Shown piece after piece: positions 59,310 to 64,000 of a DNA stretch of 64,000 nucleotides. The position numbers and the translations under genes were made by a program. Position 1 is the stretch's first letter. Each line of letters starts with the position of its first letter. The notes beneath the pieces are model-generated. The model was not told the origin of the DNA, ran no database searches, and saw only the letters and a program-made list of their open reading frames with translations. The DNA is from Pycnopodia helianthoides (Eukaryota; Echinodermata; Asteroidea; Forcipulatida; Asteriidae): NCBI GenBank assembly GCA_032158295.1, contig CM063259.1, forward strand, positions 632,501 through 696,500, in the 5' to 3' direction.

Positions 59310-60238
59310 AAACTCTGAGTTGTTTAACCCCCCAGTCCCCCCGTAGAACCGCGCGTGTTGCCTCCCTATAACTAGCCTTGATATCAAGGCTGTGTAGACA
59401 AGTACTCTAGCTAAAACCATAGAGCAAGGATACTAAAACCTCAGCCGCCCGAATGCCATACAACCCCAGTCCCCCGACTGACTCTAAAAAAAATAGGACA
59501 CCGCCCTCTCACCATGCACACACACAGCGCCTGTACAATGTACGCAGCCCCACAAACACACAGCTATTGTCCACACACCGCTATCGCCCACAATCCTAGC
59601 CCGTGAGCCGACATTTTTAGCTTTATAGTAAGCAAACACAGCCTTGCAATCAAGGCTACCCTATAACCGGTTCTTCTATGTACCACAACACCTCACACAG
59701 AGAGTTAATTACACGGTACCTCCACAAACTTCACTTGAATTTATTCCACAATACAAAGTTTTAAATCCTAAACCATCCCAGCCATGCATGAAGGTTGTTC
59801 CAGATAGTCGTTGACCTGAAACTCCGTTTGCTAAAAATATTATAATGCAACCGAAAACGCATCACTGGCCAAGTCCTTCGTTAGTTAAGTACTTTTTTGA
59901 AAATAACTGTAAAAAGCATTACGATAACACAAAGTGACAACTCGACCGTTGATATCAGATTTAACATCACCATGCCTCCGTGTTTTTTTCAGGGCCGAAA
60001 GGCCTTGACTAACAATACAAAACATACAAATTGGAAACTCTTGGAGTAGCTAATTGAATTACATCGAACAGATTTCTTATTTATATGTTGAGATTGATTG
60101 CATTTGTACAAACCAACCTTTTGTTTTAATTTTTAAGTTATTTTATATTTATTTCGTGTGTGTGTGGGATGGACCAATACGTGAGATTTCTGTTCAAAAT
60201 TTCGGGTAAAATTTGCGTTTTTTTTTGTTTGCCTATAG
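59310..60238. other. C-rich spacer upstream of gene D
   Basis: From about 59325 to 59700 the plus strand is markedly C-rich and G-poor (CCCCAGTCCCCC occurs twice), then becomes AT-rich. It should include the promoter and 5' UTR exon of gene D. No other gene. Confidence 0.45.
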
Positions 60239-60271
60239 TTTAGTCGGTCATTTGGAGTTCTTAATATAACC

Positions 60272-63200
60272 ATGACGTACGTCACACTACTTCTCATCCT
60301 CGTCCCCGCGGTGCTTGGATACCACGGACGAGTCCCAATAAGGAAGTACCCCAACCTCTGCACAGACATGGTTCCCAAGGGCCACAACAACGGTACTAGT
60401 CTGGCCAACACACCGCTACCCCGCCGTTCGCCATCACTACGAATGCAGATAATTATACGGCCGGGGGAACCCTGACCGGTATGTGAAACAATGGCCTTTC
60501 ATTTGGACATTTCCAAAAGTTATCTCATAATGACTTCGAACTAAATGTTAACACCGACTTCAAATTATACAACATGGTGGAACTTTGTAAATTATTCAGG
60601 TTGCATATTATTTAGGTAGTGCACGTGTTTTTCAATGGAAATAGCCTATATTGTGCAAGATAATTAAAAAAAAATAAAAATTCTTAGCTTTGCATCTGAA
60701 AAGTTTGTTTATCTCCGTCACCATTTAATTTGTTATTACTTTTTTCCTCCAGTAAGTATCACCGTGAAAGGAACCATCTTAATCGGTGGATTCTTCGTCC
60801 AGGCACGGCGTGCTGACCCTGCCCGAGACACCAAGGTGGCGGTCGGGACGTTCGCTTACCCACCTCCGGACACGACGCTCCTTGAGTGCCACTCAGTCAA
60901 CAACGTGAGCGGAGTTTAACAGTGTTTTAGACTTTGTTCTTGTATTATTGTTATCATTATTACTATCCTTGTTTAAAATAAAAACAAAAATCATTATTTT
61001 ACAAATATAGAAAGAGCAAAATGCAATATGTCTTACTAAACTTCACACAAAAGCAAAAGCAAAATAAATCAAAAATGCACAATGATACGTAAAAATGGAG
61101 TAAAAAGTTTGACGCGCTTGATCAATATACATATTATTTTCATTGGATACTTTTGGGACGCTGGGGGCAGCAGACTCATGACCTGCTAATTTTTCATTTT
61201 TTTCCCCTCAAAATTGTGAGTATAGGCACAATTTGGGGGTCATTAGATAAACCCATATAAATTGAGCTTAACCTTCATCAGTGCCGGTTGTGGACAAGAA
61301 GTATCAATACTGATCATATTCACTTGACGTTATCACGACAATAAGTCTAATGTTTCATTTTGAGGGTCAGATCCTCTGAGAGTTTTTGCACTCGCCACCC
61401 ACGCCACTCGTATAACTTTTTAGTAACAACGTAGAGTTTTGAAGAATAGAAAACTGCATCTTGTGGTCAGTAAATTGTGAGCAATAAGCAATGTGCTAAT
61501 TGATAACACTTATTCACAACTCTCATATTTGTGTTTTTTTTCCCAGTCAGCATGGGGACACACCAATGACCCAGGTTGGAGGACAGTCGCCAGTGTGTGG
61601 AATGCGCCTAACCAAGACGAGGGGCCGCTTGAGTTTAGGTGAGACTGGTTCAAGATCAGACTTTATGTAGTGACTGCCCCCTCTATCACCCACCAAATGA
61701 TCCCCATGGATGGATTGATGTTGATACTAATCGTCAATCGTCTTTAAACTGAAGGATATAAAGCCCGAAATGTGCATAAAACTTGGTCAGAAGTTTCATT
61801 GAATTTCATTTAAAAACAGAAAAAAGTAGAAGAAGATTGTTGGTCGAAGTTCAATACCGAAAGCCTTTTCCCGAAAGGAAACTTGCAAATTGTTCATTAG
61901 TCAAAAAAGTCTAATTTGAAGCAGAGGTGTTATTAAAGATCCTTGTATATCCTAATCTGGAGTATAAACTGTTAAAGTAAAATACGTAAGAGTAAATGAC
62001 TGCCAAGTTTACAAAGGTCAAGGTGCTAAGTTTGTCAAGTTCAAATACCTGGGTGTCGAGTTCGCTCAAGTTTTCAGGTCAGCGATGTTCATTATTTATA
62101 GATTGTACTTTGCCTGCCAGTTATATTCTTTTCTTATAGACCATGTTACATTTGTTTACAGAGTGGTGACCTCGTACATTATAATGCATTTCCTGACGGG
62201 CAAGATGCTACACAGGCTCAATGGGAAAATTTATATTTTGAGTCATAATTTTCACATAAATTCAAAATTTACAAAAGCAACAGCTGTACAGCTTTTGAGA
62301 TGTCCCCCTTTCTTCATATCAAAAGTTGAGGAAAATCAGCAGTGCGATCTCCATAAAACGTAAGATTTGTTGTATTCTTCCATTGAGCTGTGTACAAAAT
62401 GTGCCCGCCGGAAGTCCAGGCTCTGTGGCTCTTTTGTAAACATGTGATGTCACAGGTCACATCGTCTATACTTTGTGTTGTTATGTCCAAATTAGGGCTA
62501 CCATCGTACTGACAGGAAAACCCAGTAGAAACTTTTTCTACCTCGACGTAACGTCCTCTCAACTCAACTTCACGGCCGGGCCTGCCATAACGGTGGAGCC
62601 CCCAGAAGAACCAGGTAAGCTGTGCATTCTTTGATGCATCGTAGCATAGATTATGGTTCATTCAATGTGTACCCCACGGGCCAAATTACAAGAATATACA
62701 ACTAAGAACATTTTTATTTTAAACACACCCAAAAAGCTAGAATAGAGTCAATACTATACAATTAACAGGCAAAAGTTTTGGATAGACGTATATAGTGCAG
62801 CTAAAGATTGAACTAGCCTTTCAACCAGCCCCAGCAGTTCCATCTCTGTTGCTGAAATCCCGTGTGATTTTAAAACGACGGGAAAATCTTCATCGCATTG
62901 AGAGGAAATTTAATTAGATTCACCGTGTTAAAAACGGAAACAACATCGGTAGTTTTGGTACTTTGGATCGGATGGTGAAAGATAACTCATGTCGGTTGAT
63001 TTATTTACACTGTAAATATTGTATTTTTAGTTGCTGCCGATGCAACTACCACAGCGAGTATCACGTCGACCGGTAAGTCATGTGATTTTCCCCCGTACAA
63101 AATTATAATAATATCTTCTATTGTGTCGATATACATAGAGAAGTACTAAAGTTAATAAAATGCTCATAGAAACTATAGACCTCACAAGGCAATTTTTTTG

Positions 63201-63525
63201 AATAACTTTTAGAAAAGGGACAACATTGCAGAACCCCCTTAACCAGATATGTGATGATGAGTATGTGCACGATATTACGATATTGTTGTATACGTATAAT
63301 CAATAAACAATAATAATAATTTTAAAGTTTAAACTGAGCAAAAATATTACAATGCAACAGATGAATCATGTAAATTTCATTGAAATATCAAAACGTTTAA
63401 AACAACTTTTACAAGTTTAACAAAGTAAACAAATAATTCTCTTCCCACCAGCGTGTACTACCAAGTCGTTCGTTCTTGGTGTTCTCGGCCTGTTCAGTGG
63501 ATTGACTTTAGCTTCATGTCTTTAA
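60272..63525 (+). pseudogene. Reeler-domain protein D, one-base frame break in exon 1
   Basis: Six coding exons: 60272-60478, 60753-60904, 61547-61638, 62496-62614, 63031-63072 and 63452-63525. Exon 1 starts with a signal peptide (MTYVTLLLILVPAVLG) and LCTDMVPKGHNNG, but after SLAN (about 60407) the frame is lost. The conserved continuation PPFAITTNADNYTAGG is present in the frame offset by one missing base. Exon 1 is 207 nt, where intron phase requires 208. Exons 2-6 are intact: GGFFVQARRADPARD, LLECHSVNN, AWGHTNDPGW, WNAPNQDEGPLEF, RNFFYLDVTSS, a Thr/Ser stalk and a hydrophobic tail from CTTKSFVLG. All splice sites are normal and an acceptor stands at 60237. With everything else conserved, an assembly error or a segregating allele is as likely as a true pseudogene. 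Confidence 0.82.
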
Positions 63526-63578
63526 GATTCAGGATGAGAATGCGGTTGACAGATTACTAGATAGATAAATTAGCAAGT

Positions 63579-63584
63579 AATAAA
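63579..63584 (+). promoter_or_regulatory. Candidate poly(A) signal of gene D
   Basis: AATAAA about 54 bp after the stop codon. A second AATAAA lies at 63861-63866. Confidence 0.5.
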
Positions 63585-63589
63585 ACCAC

Positions 63590-64000
63590 AAGGGGAACTG
63601 ACTGGTTACATTATAGTCCACCTTTTTTGTTGACCATCAGCTGTTTTTCTGTATTTATCATAAGTCTTATTAGTTGACCTCGGGATAGTATATTATGTCT
63701 ATTTTTTAATAATGCATTTTCGCATGCAATTAATATATTTTTGAACCAATAGCCGTCTGGGTACTCCACTACAGGAGGGTTATACCTCCTCTGGATGTTA
63801 ACTCCATTTGTACCTTTATAACTGTTGTTATTTAATGTATTTCCAAGTTGTGCAAATGGAAATAAACTAAACAAACAAACAAGCTTCTTGTAATCTCTGC
63901 TGTCACGTTTCCATGTGACTGTATTGCAATCTAGATGGATTGCTCATGACGTCGTTGACCGCCATCTTTGATGAAAAACAACAGAAACGTGCACGCGTGC
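63590..64000. other. Right edge, no gene seen
   Basis: Downstream of gene D. AT-rich to 63900, then GACGTCGTTGACCGCCATCTTTGATG-type sequence that may be the start of another MITE truncated by the window edge. Confidence 0.35.

Overview
The window is animal nuclear DNA: AT-rich, gene-poor, with split genes carrying GT-AG introns and many short inverted-repeat elements. The small dispersed repeats (ends like TTAAAGGCACTGGACAC and GGGCCCAATTTCATAGAGCTGCT) and the expanded Reeler family suggest an echinoderm, probably a sea star. That assignment rests on memory of repeat families, not on a search.

Layout. From 1 to about 34.4 kb I support only one complete gene, an intronless class A GPCR (6402-7358, +). 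Two weak exon candidates lie near the left edge. The rest holds minisatellites (81, 69, 51 and 41 bp periods), MITE-like elements, an 826 bp duplication whose copies lie 3 kb apart, and a decayed Penelope-like retroelement ending in a GIY-YIG endonuclease (about 30.1-31.2 kb).

From 34.4 to 63.5 kb lies a cluster of four paralogous Reeler-domain genes: A (+, 34439-38526), B (-, 40241-46659), C (+, 51285-55882) and D (+, 60272-63525). I assembled their exons by hand from paralog alignment, splice sites and intron phase. All share one plan: a splice acceptor just before the ATG, a signal-peptide exon (phase 1 end), a 152 nt exon (phase 0 end), a 92 nt exon (phase 2 end), an exon of 98-119 nt (phase 1 end), one or more tiny phase 1-1 stalk exons, and a last exon encoding a hydrophobic tail that ends at the stop. 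The predicted products are small secreted or GPI-anchored proteins of about 215-239 aa with one Reeler domain. Reeler-only proteins of insects (Hdd11-like, Noduler) are linked to antibacterial responses, so an innate-immune surface array is a reasonable but unproven reading. B has three stalk microexons (27, 27 and 21 nt), two of them a recent duplication. D lacks one base in exon 1 relative to its paralogs, which breaks its frame.

The introns and spacers of the cluster are loaded with MITEs, tRNA-derived SINEs and minisatellites, including a 9 bp GGTCRGTCA array and a CpG-rich 34 bp array inside gene B.
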